This document shows, piece after piece, positions 46,303-53,967 of a DNA stretch of 64,000 bases (position 1 is its first letter; each line of letters starts with the position of its first letter). Where the stretch lies: assembly GCF_041080795.1 (NCBI RefSeq), contig NZ_CP129674.1, positions 2,232,001 to 2,296,000 of the forward strand, read 5' to 3'. Source of the DNA: Bifidobacterium sp. WK041_4_12 (GTDB lineage: Bacteria; Actinomycetota; Actinomycetes; Actinomycetales; Bifidobacteriaceae). The notes below the pieces were generated by a model. The model worked only from the letters and a program-made list of their open reading frames with translations. It was not told the origin of the DNA and did no database searches. The translations under genes and the position numbers were made by a program.

Positions 46303-46440
46303 CGTTGCCTCCTGATTCGTGCGATCTCCCTCATGAACTTCCTGGTGGGAGAGGTGAATGCGTGATAGATCAGCACCTCGCCGCCAGTATTGTGATAAGT
46401 ATGTGGTACAAGCGTATTACATAAAAAGAGACTGCATTTG
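46299..46440 (-). pseudogene. Truncated partner (toxin) of the RHH antitoxin
   Basis: The last 40 or so residues, VPHTYHNTGGEVLIYHAFTS then PTRKFMREIARIRRQR, read as the C-terminal end of a small basic toxin-like protein. Upstream the frame is hydrophobic and irregular (LPSDASLLLAAVAGGWDAY) and shares sequence with the divergent gene's leader, so the N-terminus appears lost. ATGA joins it to the antitoxin gene. Confidence 0.45.
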
Positions 46441-46570
46441 TATGCATCCCAACCACCAGCAACAGCAGCGAGCAGCAGCGAAGCATCAGATGGCAAGAAA
46501 AGCCAAGGTAAACGAACAGCGTAGAAGGAAACAACATACAATTACCATTGGTTGTTCAGTCAAGGAGGAC

Positions 46571-47164
46571 ATGATGAATGAGTTGGACAAGTGTATGGCA
46601 GGTGAGATTTACGATGCTCACGAACAGGTTTTTCTGAAATACAAAACAGACGCGCGACGGTTACTTGACGCTTATTCCCAGCTACCGTATGAGGCAAAGG
46701 CCGAGAAAACAAGAATACTGCATGAACTGCTCGGTTCAGTGGGCGATAACGTCACCATCGGCATGAGGTTCACCTGTGACTATGGGCGAAATATCCATCT
46801 GGGGTCCAATATTTCGGTCAATATGAATTGCACTTTTGTTGATTGCAACACGATCACCATTGGTTCTGACACCTTAATCGCATCCAATGTTCAACTCTAT
46901 ACGGCAACGCATCCAGCGGAGTTGGCTGAACGGCTGGTTGACGACTGGCACGCGGACAGCGGCCATTACCGCTGGAATACGTATGCGCGTCCAATCGAGA
47001 TTGGTCGTGGCTGCTGGTTGGGTGGAGGCGTGATCGTGCTCCCGGGCGTGAAAATCGGTGACGGAACGGTAATTGGTGCCGGTGCAGTGGTAACGAAAGA
47101 CATACCAGCAAACAGTATCGCTGTTGGCAACCCTGCACATGTGATTCGTACCATCAATCAGTAG
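46571..47164 (+). CDS. Sugar O-acetyltransferase (Maa/LacA family)
   Basis: The 197-residue enzyme begins MMNELDKCMAGEIYDAHEQV, typical of maltose/galactoside O-acetyltransferases, and continues with left-handed beta-helix hexapeptide repeats (VTIGMRFTCDYGRNIHLGSN, ITIGSDTLIASNVQLYTATH, IEIGRGCWLGGGVIVLPGVK, AVVTKDIPANSIAVGNPAHV). The catalytic His is in TATHP. It transfers acetyl from acetyl-CoA to a sugar hydroxyl as a trimer in the cytoplasm. CAAGGAGG precedes ATG 46571; the longer frame from 46358 overlaps the antitoxin locus and is not coding. Confidence 0.92.
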   Translation: MMNELDKCMAGEIYDAHEQVFLKYKTDARRLLDAYSQLPYEAKAEKTRILHELLGSVGDNVTIGMRFTCDYGRNIHLGSNISVNMNCTFVDCNTITIGSDTLIASNVQLYTATHPAELAERLVDDWHADSGHYRWNTYARPIEIGRGCWLGGGVIVLPGVKIGDGTVIGAGAVVTKDIPANSIAVGNPAHVIRTINQ

Positions 47165-47220
47165 CATCACTGGCAAAGCAATATACCAGCGAAAGGCCGC
47201 CAACGGTCTGGTGGAATTGC

Positions 47221-47258
47221 CTACCCTTGTACCTCTCATGAGCTGGTATCGTGTGAGG
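47221..47258. repeat. 38-bp direct repeat, left copy flanking the AbiE locus
   Basis: CTACCCTTG...CTCATGAGCTGGTATCG then TGTGAGG. It matches the copy at 49280-49317 at 34 of 38 positions, in the same orientation. The two copies enclose the abiEii-abiEi operon and nothing else. Confidence 0.75.
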
Positions 47259-47343
47259 AGCTTCCAATCTCAAATCGCTTCATCATCCAGCTAGACCAGA
47301 TTTTTTCCTATGAGAAATCCGCAGGATGTCTGCCACCGAGGTG

Positions 47344-48264
47344 TCACCGTTCCACCCAGGCCAACAATGCTGGATCCCATTCGAGTGGTGTCGCGGTGTC
47401 GCGTGCGTACAGGTTTTCTAACAGTCCTTGTATCAGGGTGTGTGCTTGCTCTATGGTCATGTCGTCCACTTTGGTTGTCTGTGCGGTTTGATGGAATTGT
47501 GCAGGCTTCCAAGATTTAGGTATTGCGAATTCGATAGGGTACGGCAGTTGACGTCGGACGCTTTCGCTTCTCAGTGATTCTTCGAGTGTACCGGCTTCGA
47601 AGCGTTGTGTGACGACGATGATCGCGAGGTCGACCAGATCCTTGATACGGCTGGATTCCCTCCCGTTGATCTTCTGCACCACGGCACACACCTTATCGGC
47701 GAACTGACAGGTGACCGGGTACAGGCGGTATGGATAAGTGGTCAGCCTGTCGATTGGCAGGCGGTTGACGGGTGTCAGCACATCGGCCCTGGGCATGGTT
47801 CCCTGATGAGCGACGAGGTCCACGTGTATCGGATTGAGGAGCTTGACACCAAGACGAGTGTTGAAAACCACCCGCCACCCATCCTGATACGGCTGATTGT
47901 CCGCTTGAAGGATCGGCGTCGCGGAAACGAATTCAAAGACGAAATGGTCGTGCAGGTCGATATCTGCCAGGCGTTTGAGTTCTTCGAGAGATTCTCGTGC
48001 ATCGTATCCATTGCTGAACAGGTCCGCATCGAGGGTGCGTCGGGTCGAGGGGATGCGGGCGAGCATGGCACTACCTCCTTTGAGTACCCAGGTGCTCTCC
48101 TCCCCCTCGCTGAAGACCCTGCTGAGGAACCGGTCATAGTGAGCCTGTCTAATGAGGTCGCCTACCAGCCGTTTCGGATGGCGTGCATGCTCGGCTTTCG
48201 CGGCGCTTTTGATGGCCGCCTCGACCGCGATACCAGACGAGTAGGCGTAGGTGTCGTCGGTCAT
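47344..48264 (-). CDS. abiEii: AbiEii-type nucleotidyltransferase toxin
   Basis: The 306-residue protein belongs to the AbiEii/DUF1814 nucleotidyltransferase-like family: STWVLKGGSAMLARIPSTRR, TLDADLFSNG (the KGGxxL and R-T-x-D-x-D motifs), VDLVAHQG, and CQFADKVCAVVQKINGRESS then RIKDLVDLAII. AbiE toxins transfer nucleotides, reportedly to tRNA, and cause growth arrest during phage infection. It lies 23 bp after the antitoxin gene, the usual order for type IV AbiE modules. Confidence 0.92.
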   Translation of the reverse strand: MTDDTYAYSSGIAVEAAIKSAAKAEHARHPKRLVGDLIRQAHYDRFLSRVFSEGEESTWVLKGGSAMLARIPSTRRTLDADLFSNGYDARESLEELKRLADIDLHDHFVFEFVSATPILQADNQPYQDGWRVVFNTRLGVKLLNPIHVDLVAHQGTMPRADVLTPVNRLPIDRLTTYPYRLYPVTCQFADKVCAVVQKINGRESSRIKDLVDLAIIVVTQRFEAGTLEESLRSESVRRQLPYPIEFAIPKSWKPAQFHQTAQTTKVDDMTIEQAHTLIQGLLENLYARDTATPLEWDPALLAWVER

Positions 48265-48287
48265 GATGTTGTCCTTTCTTCTGGGAT

Positions 48288-49172
48288 TTACGATTCTTTG
48301 GGATCAGCATCGTCTGAAGTGTCGGCGGGGAAAGTACCGCTGATGCCGGGATTCTCCTTGTCTGATTGCATGCGTTCAACGAACAGTTGCGCGAATTCAT
48401 GGATCTTCATCAGGGCATTCGCGATAGCCTCAGCGTTACTGTTTGAGAACGAATCATACGTGAAATTCGTAAGGGACTCGAAGCGGTCACTTAGCACTTG
48501 GGCTGCATTCCGGAGCGTTTCACTGATGCGGTCATCCACCGGTCCCATCAGCTGCGCAACCATCGACTTCCCGTCCTCGGGGGCGAAACCTTGACGTTTC
48601 GCCAGCGGTGCCAGTCGTCTGGCGAGCTTATCCCTGTCCAAATCCCCGGATCGGTGCACAAACTCTTTCAGCAGCATGTTCTGAATCAAGGAAAGGTCTG
48701 TTCCTATTTCCACCAGATCGGCCACAGTCTGTTCGAATATCGTCACCGGCAGACCATTGACTATTCGCACGGACTCGCTGGGATAGCGTCGTGTGCGCAG
48801 CTTGAGATCTGCTCTTTGTGTCTGTCGTCGCCGCGGCGTGGAGAACCGGTAGGGTTCGGGAACGAAATCACCAACCCCGAGCATCCATGCTGCGCTTTCA
48901 AGACAGACGATGGCCTCGTCAGGCACGTCACGCAGACGTGCCTCAGCGGTGCGTTTCGGATCGATGGACAGCCAGGCGGCATGCACGCCCTCGAAAGCGT
49001 CAGTCGGCACCCCCGCATCCTTGTATATACCGTGAGCCAAACGCTCGAAGATACCTGACCGTTCCATGCGTGACAGATCGAGTCTCGTCACACCAAGCAT
49101 CTCGGCTTGCGAGGTCGTCACCATACCCCACTGGCCTGATGTGAGTGTGGCAAGCTTTGCGACTTTATTCAT
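48288..49172 (-). CDS. abiEi: AbiEi-type antitoxin/repressor
   Basis: The 294-residue protein starts with the AbiEi winged helix (GMVTTSQAEMLGVTRLDLSR, MERSGIFERLAHGIYKDAGV), followed by a central domain with CLESAAWMLGVGDFVPEPYR and RRYPSESVRIVNGLPVTIFE. AbiEi proteins neutralise AbiEii and repress their own promoter through inverted repeats. A 15-bp inverted repeat starts exactly at its start codon (49172-49208). The C-terminal 70 residues are polar and probably disordered. Confidence 0.9.
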   Translation of the reverse strand: MNKVAKLATLTSGQWGMVTTSQAEMLGVTRLDLSRMERSGIFERLAHGIYKDAGVPTDAFEGVHAAWLSIDPKRTAEARLRDVPDEAIVCLESAAWMLGVGDFVPEPYRFSTPRRRQTQRADLKLRTRRYPSESVRIVNGLPVTIFEQTVADLVEIGTDLSLIQNMLLKEFVHRSGDLDRDKLARRLAPLAKRQGFAPEDGKSMVAQLMGPVDDRISETLRNAAQVLSDRFESLTNFTYDSFSNSNAEAIANALMKIHEFAQLFVERMQSDKENPGISGTFPADTSDDADPKES

Positions 49173-49208
49173 ACTTGTATTGTATCTTTATCTGATACAA
49201 TACAAGTA
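49172..49208. promoter_or_regulatory. 15-bp inverted repeat at the AbiE start, probable operator
   Basis: TACTTGTATTGTATC (49172-49186) and GATACAATACAAGTA (49194-49208) are perfectly complementary with a 7-base spacer. The repeat abuts the abiEi initiation codon, which has no room for a separate Shine-Dalgarno site. Known AbiEi proteins bind inverted repeats at their promoter, so this is the likely autoregulation site. Confidence 0.75.
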
Positions 49209-49279
49209 CAAAGCATTCACGGACGAACTGCCATCATCGACCACAGCAACAGCGTTGCATTTGAAAATAGACAACAGCT

Positions 49280-49317
49280 CTACCCTTGCATCGCTCATGG
49301 GCTGGTATCGTGTGAGG
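49280..49317. repeat. 38-bp direct repeat, right copy flanking the AbiE locus
   Basis: Partner of 47221-47258, 34 of 38 positions identical. It lies between the AbiE operator and the YjdF leader, so it may also include promoter elements for yjdF (GGTATCGT near 49303-49310). Confidence 0.75.
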
Positions 49318-49422
49318 TGAAGATAAAAACACAGTTCGGTACGGTAGTCCGGACGCGGTTTCCCGTCAGTATCCAGCCTCCTCGGCCGTCCAATCTTCTC
49401 GAATCATAGAGGAGGTTGTAGT
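49318..49422 (+). promoter_or_regulatory. Structured leader of the YjdF gene, candidate riboswitch
   Basis: A leader of about 100 nt precedes the gene. Its last part contains CCTCCTC (49377-49383), exactly complementary to the Shine-Dalgarno sequence GAGGAGG (49409-49415), so a hairpin would hide the ribosome binding site. YjdF-family genes in other bacteria are the classical downstream genes of the yjdF RNA motif, a riboswitch that responds to azaaromatic compounds. I recognise the arrangement, not the motif's consensus. Confidence 0.45.
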
Positions 49423-49866
49423 ATGCCTGAAAACGGGCGTAAGTTTTCAAAAGCTCAATCAACAGTATATTTTGACGGCTCGTTCTGGGTCTGTGTGTGC
49501 GAGCGCGAGAACGACGGGAAAATTCAGGTTTGTAGGATAGTGTTTGGCAGTGAACCAAAGGACTATGAGGTTCTTGATTATTTGCAGAAGCATTATTATT
49601 CGTTGGAGTTTAGTACTCCGATAAGTGTTTCCGACAGAAGCAGGAAAAGCTCTCGCAATGTGAATCCTAAGCGTCTGGAAAGAATGGCCGCTCGATCGAT
49701 GCGACAACGTGGAATCAGCACAAAGGCACAGTTGGCGCTTTCTGCTGCAAGGGATGAGCACAAGAAGAACGACAAGATTCAGAACCGTCTGAGAAGAGTC
49801 GAAGCGGATAATCATCGACGCATGCTCAAGATTCAGAAAAGAAAACTCAAGCATCGCGGACACTGA
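49423..49866 (+). CDS. yjdF: YjdF-family protein (DUF2992)
   Basis: The 147-residue protein follows the YjdF pattern closely: QSTVYFDGSFWVCVCERENDG, then KIQVCRIVFGSEPKDYEVLD, a middle LEFSTPIS strand, then NPKRLERMAARSMRQRGIST and KAQLALSAARDEHKK with a basic helical tail (RRMLKIQKRKLKHRG). Function is unknown, but the family is tied to the yjdF riboswitch and azaaromatic compounds. The start has GAGGAGG at good spacing. The gene stands alone between the AbiE cassette and the second TA pair. Confidence 0.9.
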   Translation: MPENGRKFSKAQSTVYFDGSFWVCVCERENDGKIQVCRIVFGSEPKDYEVLDYLQKHYYSLEFSTPISVSDRSRKSSRNVNPKRLERMAARSMRQRGISTKAQLALSAARDEHKKNDKIQNRLRRVEADNHRRMLKIQKRKLKHRGH

Positions 49867-50044
49867 AAAGGGTTCTAGAAACGGGCGATTGCAGTTCCAC
49901 CGTTCAACTACTGTCGAAACGGCATCCAAAACATGACCATCACCCGAGCGACTGGACTCAATCACTTCGCGCTCAAGCTGCGGAACGCGGTCTGCAACTG
50001 CCATGCAATGCCATGCCATACTATGGCCATGCAATCACGCCACA

Positions 50045-50359
50045 TCATGCGGTTTGCAAGCGACGATTATGCTTCTGCATGTCTCTAGCAATCAACTCTC
50101 GCATGTATTCGGACTGGTTGCCTTGGCTCTTGACATACTCAGCCATGTATGCCGGTGCCTTGAAGTGCAGCACCTCGCTCTTCTCCCTACCCCGTTCGGC
50201 AAGGCTCGGACGTCCAAGCAGCATATTCGCTGCATCCTGAGCAGTCGTGGCGCCCGTCCATTCCATCAGATCCTTGTCTGCCTGCGCCTGCGCCTCGGCC
50301 CCCGTAGTCTCCTCAGCTTGGGAATCATCCCAACGCCATACCTCGTCCTTGTGTGCCAT
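50045..50359 (-). CDS. Antitoxin-like protein of TA pair 2 (C-terminal RHH)
   Basis: This protein of about 104 residues begins MAHKDEVWRWDDSQ and ends VLHFKAPAYMAEYVKSQGNQ then SEYMRELIARDMQKHNRRLQ. It is a paralogue of the protein at 35029, with the same start, centre (LGRPSLAERGREKSE) and C-terminal RHH helices. AAAGGA upstream supports ATG 50359 over the longer frame from 50401. It follows its putative toxin by 57 bp. The two antitoxins differ in their N-terminal halves. Confidence 0.65.
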   Translation of the reverse strand: MAHKDEVWRWDDSQAEETTGAEAQAQADKDLMEWTGATTAQDAANMLLGRPSLAERGREKSEVLHFKAPAYMAEYVKSQGNQSEYMRELIARDMQKHNRRLQTA

Positions 50360-50416
50360 CTCAGTGTCCTTTCGCCCGGTCTTCGTCATGTCTGCGCTCA
50401 ATCCCTGTCCCAGAAC

Positions 50417-50677
50417 TCAATCCTTGTCCCAAAAGTTGCCCTGCTCCGCATTGACATGGAATACGATCACTCGACCATCGGCCGCATGCTTCATCATCAC
50501 CTCAATGCTCGGAACCAGTGGGTCGCCGTGATGTCTGCCAGTGAACTTGATATAGGTCTCACCGTCATGCTGCATCACACGTCTACGGATAATGTGCTGA
50601 TAGGCGTATGTCACATCGTCCAGCTCGAACCCGTGTCTGGAGGCCGATGTGGCGAACACTATCATGGAAGCGGGCAT
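50417..50677 (-). CDS. Putative toxin of TA pair 2
   Basis: The 86-residue protein (MPASMIVFATSASRHGFELD) is the same length as the one at 35379 and shares TGRHHGDPLVPSIEVMMK and VFHVNAEQGNFWDKD, including an identical last 15 residues. Differences cluster in the first half and around one loop. Such conservation of a C-terminal half with a variable N-terminus suggests a catalytic core near the end. The longer frame to 50710 is less likely. Family not established; BrnT-like by order and size. Confidence 0.6.
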   Translation of the reverse strand: MPASMIVFATSASRHGFELDDVTYAYQHIIRRRVMQHDGETYIKFTGRHHGDPLVPSIEVMMKHAADGRVIVFHVNAEQGNFWDKD

Positions 50678-50799
50678 GCCATAAATAGTATCACAAAAAG
50701 ATGCTACCATTTATTGACCGAGTGATTACAAGATTCCTCTGAGAACTCATGCATGCGGACACCGCTTCAGACCAGTTGAATCAAGCACAGCAGCCCAAC

Positions 50800-52317
50800 T
50801 CACAGCTCCGCGTCTTCCTCGTTGGCCAATTCCTCGGTTTTGGGTGTAGCTGGGGCTCCTGGCAACCAGAATGAGAGCACGAGGGCAAAGACCGTGAATC
50901 CGGTCGTCCACCAGAATGACGTTTGGAAGGCTCCGGAAGCCTGAGATGCCTGCGTGATGTTGCCTGCTGCAGATTCGAGGATGACGACAAGCACTGCGGC
51001 ACCGAAGGAACCACCGACCTGCTGGCCGATTCTGCTGAACAGGCTGGCATCAGGCACTTCCTTGGGAGCAAGCCCCTGATATGCCACGGCCATCAACGGC
51101 AGAGTAACCGCTCCCAGCCCGATTCCTCGCACAAACAGGACGAAACCGATCCATATATAACTCGTGTTGGCATCAGCAAAGGCAAATGGCACAGTACCGA
51201 GGGTGAGAATCGCAAAACCGACCACCGTCACCCAGCGTGCACCGATTGAATCCGTGAGATTGCCTGCTATGGAACGGCTGGCGAAGGTGCCCAGCCCTTG
51301 GGGAATGAGCATAAGACCGGCCTGCAAGGGAGTCAGCCCACGCAAGGTTTGAAAGTACAACGGCAGCAGAAGCATGGCACCATACAGCGCAAATCCAGAA
51401 AGGAAGAGCAGCGATGATGCCGAGGCAAGCGGCCAGTGCTTGAGCAGTCGAATATCCACCAGAGCCTTTTCCCGACGAATCAATGCCCACCAGACAAAAG
51501 CCACCAGCAGTATCGCACCTCCGACGAGCGGAACCAGCACGTTTGCGGCACCAAAACCGCCAGCGGAACTCGCATTGCTGAGTCCGTAGAGCACACCGAC
51601 CAGACCCGCCGCCATAAGGATGAAGCCTGGAATATCCAGCGGCGCGTTGTGCGTAGGACCATCTTTCGGCAAGGCGACAATCGCCAGAATGATACCCACC
51701 ACGCAAAATGGCACATTCACCCAAAAGAGCCATGGCCATGCCAAATGGTCAAGAATGAGACCGCCCAGAACCGGTCCGAGAATTGGTCCCAAAATTGCGG
51801 GCATACTCACCACGGACATGATTTTCCCTATGTTGCGCCCATGTGCCGCCTGCATGACGAGCGTCAGCATCAACGGCATGAGTATGCCGCCGCCCACTCC
51901 CTGCAGACCGCGGAACACTATCAGCGCAGCGGCATTCCAAGACAACGAGGACAAGATCGAGGCGATCATGAAAATCACCAGACCCGTGATCCACAGACGT
52001 TTGCCACCAAATCTGCGTTGAGCCCAGCCGTCAAGAGGTATCGTTACACCGAGCATCAGCAAATATGCCGTGCTCACCCACTGGATAGTGCTCACCGGTG
52101 CGTTGAGTGCCACTGCCAAGGGCTTGATTGCCACCGAAATAATCGTAGTGCCAAACAAGACGGCAAGCCCGCCGATCAGCGTGGCCCAGACCGTGCTCCA
52201 CACTCCGGGTTGCATAGACGACCCAGATACGCCTGACGACCCTGCTGCGCTTGTAGCCTTGTGCGCTGTGTTCGTATCGTCTGTGTCCGTGTCGTCTGAA
52301 ACGGCTTGTTCTGCCAT
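50800..52317 (-). CDS. DHA2-family MFS multidrug transporter (EmrB/QacA type)
   Basis: The protein (505 residues from ATG 52317) has 14 membrane helices and the DHA2 features: TTIISVAIKPLAVALNAPVS, IQWVSTAYLLMLGVTIPLDG, RRFGGKRLWITGL, the antiporter motif GVGGGILMPLMLTLVM and GPILGPVLGGLILDH. These pumps use proton antiport to expel drugs and dyes. GGGGG upstream supports ATG 52317; ATG 52341 in frame would place the start inside an inverted repeat. It is divergent from the TetR gene that very probably represses it. Confidence 0.93.
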   Translation of the reverse strand: MAEQAVSDDTDTDDTNTAHKATSAAGSSGVSGSSMQPGVWSTVWATLIGGLAVLFGTTIISVAIKPLAVALNAPVSTIQWVSTAYLLMLGVTIPLDGWAQRRFGGKRLWITGLVIFMIASILSSLSWNAAALIVFRGLQGVGGGILMPLMLTLVMQAAHGRNIGKIMSVVSMPAILGPILGPVLGGLILDHLAWPWLFWVNVPFCVVGIILAIVALPKDGPTHNAPLDIPGFILMAAGLVGVLYGLSNASSAGGFGAANVLVPLVGGAILLVAFVWWALIRREKALVDIRLLKHWPLASASSLLFLSGFALYGAMLLLPLYFQTLRGLTPLQAGLMLIPQGLGTFASRSIAGNLTDSIGARWVTVVGFAILTLGTVPFAFADANTSYIWIGFVLFVRGIGLGAVTLPLMAVAYQGLAPKEVPDASLFSRIGQQVGGSFGAAVLVVILESAAGNITQASQASGAFQTSFWWTTGFTVFALVLSFWLPGAPATPKTEELANEEDAEL

Positions 52318-52335
52318 ATTTTCTACCCCCATAAG

Positions 52336-52394
52336 AGTCATTGTGTATCTAACATGCGGAAGCCTATCACGCTACAATAGGAAACACAATGACT
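52336..52394. promoter_or_regulatory. Long inverted repeat between efflux pump and TetR genes
   Basis: AGTCATTGTGT (52336-52346) and ACACAATGACT (52384-52394) are perfect inverted 11-bp arms 37 bp apart. Each arm contains an ATG-ACT start: one is the TetR initiation codon, the other the alternative transporter start. It may be the operator, or a trace of a duplicated start region. Confidence 0.45.
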
Positions 52395-52994
52395 CCTAAA
52401 AATAATCATGGTGAAGGTGAACATCGCCGCCGTGGAACCGCCCTGGAACATTCGCTCCTCGACGCGGCGTGGCAGGTGCTGCTTGACGTGGGATATGACA
52501 ATCTGACCTTCGACGCCGTGGCCCAGGCAGCTTCAACAAGCCGGGCAGTGCTGTATCGACGTTGGCCAGCCAAACCCGATCTGGCGCGAGCAGCCGTAAT
52601 TCACGCTCTCAAAGGCACGCGGTTGCCCTGCCCCAACACCGGCAATCTCCGTGACGACCTCATTGGTGCATTGACGCAAATCAACGAGAAACGCATCCGC
52701 ATCGGCATTGAACTCGAATCGAGACTCCTGAACTATTTCGGAGAAACCGCATTCAGCAACACCGCATCCCGCGACGCTCACAACCAGCAGAGTTCGCATA
52801 TCAACACCATCCTGAACCGAGCCGTGGAGCGCGGAGACATCAATCCACAGCTTCTGACACCACGGGTGCGCGAACTACCGATTCAACTGTTTCGCGATGA
52901 AGTTCTCAGAACGCGCCGCCCAGTCCCGCACGAAGCCATCGAATCCATGATTGACGACATCGTCCTGCCCGTGCTGACACGACCGGCTCACTGA
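52389..52994 (+). CDS. TetR-family transcriptional regulator
   Basis: The 201-residue protein has a TetR DNA-binding domain (LEHSLLDAAWQVLLDVGYDN, LTFDAVAQAASTSRAVLYRR, WPAKPDLARAAV) and a C-terminal TetR_C-like domain (GNLRDDLIGALTQINEKRIR). The WPAKP variant after the recognition helix is typical of regulators next to drug pumps. AGGA precedes ATG 52389. It is the likely repressor of the divergent DHA2 transporter. Confidence 0.92.
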   Translation: MTPKNNHGEGEHRRRGTALEHSLLDAAWQVLLDVGYDNLTFDAVAQAASTSRAVLYRRWPAKPDLARAAVIHALKGTRLPCPNTGNLRDDLIGALTQINEKRIRIGIELESRLLNYFGETAFSNTASRDAHNQQSSHINTILNRAVERGDINPQLLTPRVRELPIQLFRDEVLRTRRPVPHEAIESMIDDIVLPVLTRPAH

Positions 52995-53034
52995 GCAGCA
53001 GCTTTTCGACAGAGCGGCACTCGGCTTCGACAGG

Positions 53035-53967
53035 TCAGTCCACATTGATGGTGGCGTAGTGTTGGGCCGCTTCAGCCACCCGATGATTGTAGTCAACAGA
53101 GGGATTGTAGGCGCTGATAGCACTGATCCAGTTCTTGGATTGAGTCAGATTTCCTCCGGTCTTGCACAAATACAAGCCTGCCGCGAGCGCAGCGTCGTCA
53201 ATCTGGTTGATGTCCTGTTTGCCGTCACGGTTGCCATCTTGTGCGGCGCTCTTCCATGTTGCAGGAATGAACTGCATCGGCCCTACCGCGCGATCCCAGG
53301 TGGTGTCGCCGTCAATCTCGCCACGATCCGTATCCGGGGTACGGTTGTTTCCGTTGCCATCGAGGGCCACACCGATGATTGATGGAGCGACCGTCCCGTC
53401 TGCATGCAGTGTGGCGTTATTGGTGCTGCCATGTTCGGTTTCTACCTGACCGATGGCAGCGAGGGTGTTCCATCCCAGTCCGCATGAGGGATGGGTGCGA
53501 GACACGGCGATTGACGCTCCTGCATAGGCTTGCAGCGCGCGTTCGGGAATGCCGGACGATTTGGCGATTTTCGTCACCCATTCCTTGTCTGCAAGTTTCG
53601 CAATGGGTATGTTCTCTTGCTCACCGCCGTTGGCAGTCACATTGGCAGTACCGGATGCCGAGGGTGCTGCGCTGGTTGGCGCTGTTGTTGTAGCTTCCGT
53701 GTCCGTAGCTAGCGTGGCGCTGCTGCTTGCATGCCCTGCAGCGCTTGCCTGACTCTCGTCATTTTCTGGTGCATAAGTTGCGGCGAACAATGCTGCAAGA
53801 AGTGCGGCAATCCCCAATAATCCGAGCACACTCATGGTCGTTGGCCACGCTAGCCGCCGCCAGGGTATGGCAGCAGAAGTGTGGCGCGCGTTGTCCGGAG
53901 TGTACTCCGAGGCATTGGTTTCAGGTGTCGAAGGGAATAATGGAAAAGGATTCTGTGGATCAGTCAT
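53035..53967 (-). CDS. Membrane-anchored lytic transglycosylase
   Basis: The 310-residue protein has a short cytoplasmic N-terminus, one membrane helix (SVLGLLGIAALLAALFAATY), an Ala/Ser/Thr-rich wall-spanning linker and an SLT/MltB-like catalytic domain (LAAIGQVETEHGS with the catalytic Glu, VGPMQFIPATWKSAAQDGNR, AGLYLCKTGGN). It cleaves peptidoglycan glycan strands. AGAAGG precedes ATG 53967, which overlaps the permease end by 8 bp; the longer frame is a shadow of the permease tail. As last gene of the operon it may open the wall for the large surface proteins. Confidence 0.9.
   Translation of the reverse strand: MTDPQNPFPLFPSTPETNASEYTPDNARHTSAAIPWRRLAWPTTMSVLGLLGIAALLAALFAATYAPENDESQASAAGHASSSATLATDTEATTTAPTSAAPSASGTANVTANGGEQENIPIAKLADKEWVTKIAKSSGIPERALQAYAGASIAVSRTHPSCGLGWNTLAAIGQVETEHGSTNNATLHADGTVAPSIIGVALDGNGNNRTPDTDRGEIDGDTTWDRAVGPMQFIPATWKSAAQDGNRDGKQDINQIDDAALAAGLYLCKTGGNLTQSKNWISAISAYNPSVDYNHRVAEAAQHYATINVD

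Noticed and set aside
47605..48594. 329-codon plus-strand frame
   Set aside because: Antisense to abiEii and abiEi, which have clear motifs and operon spacing.
51436..52236. 266-codon plus-strand frame
   Set aside because: Antisense to the DHA2 efflux pump.
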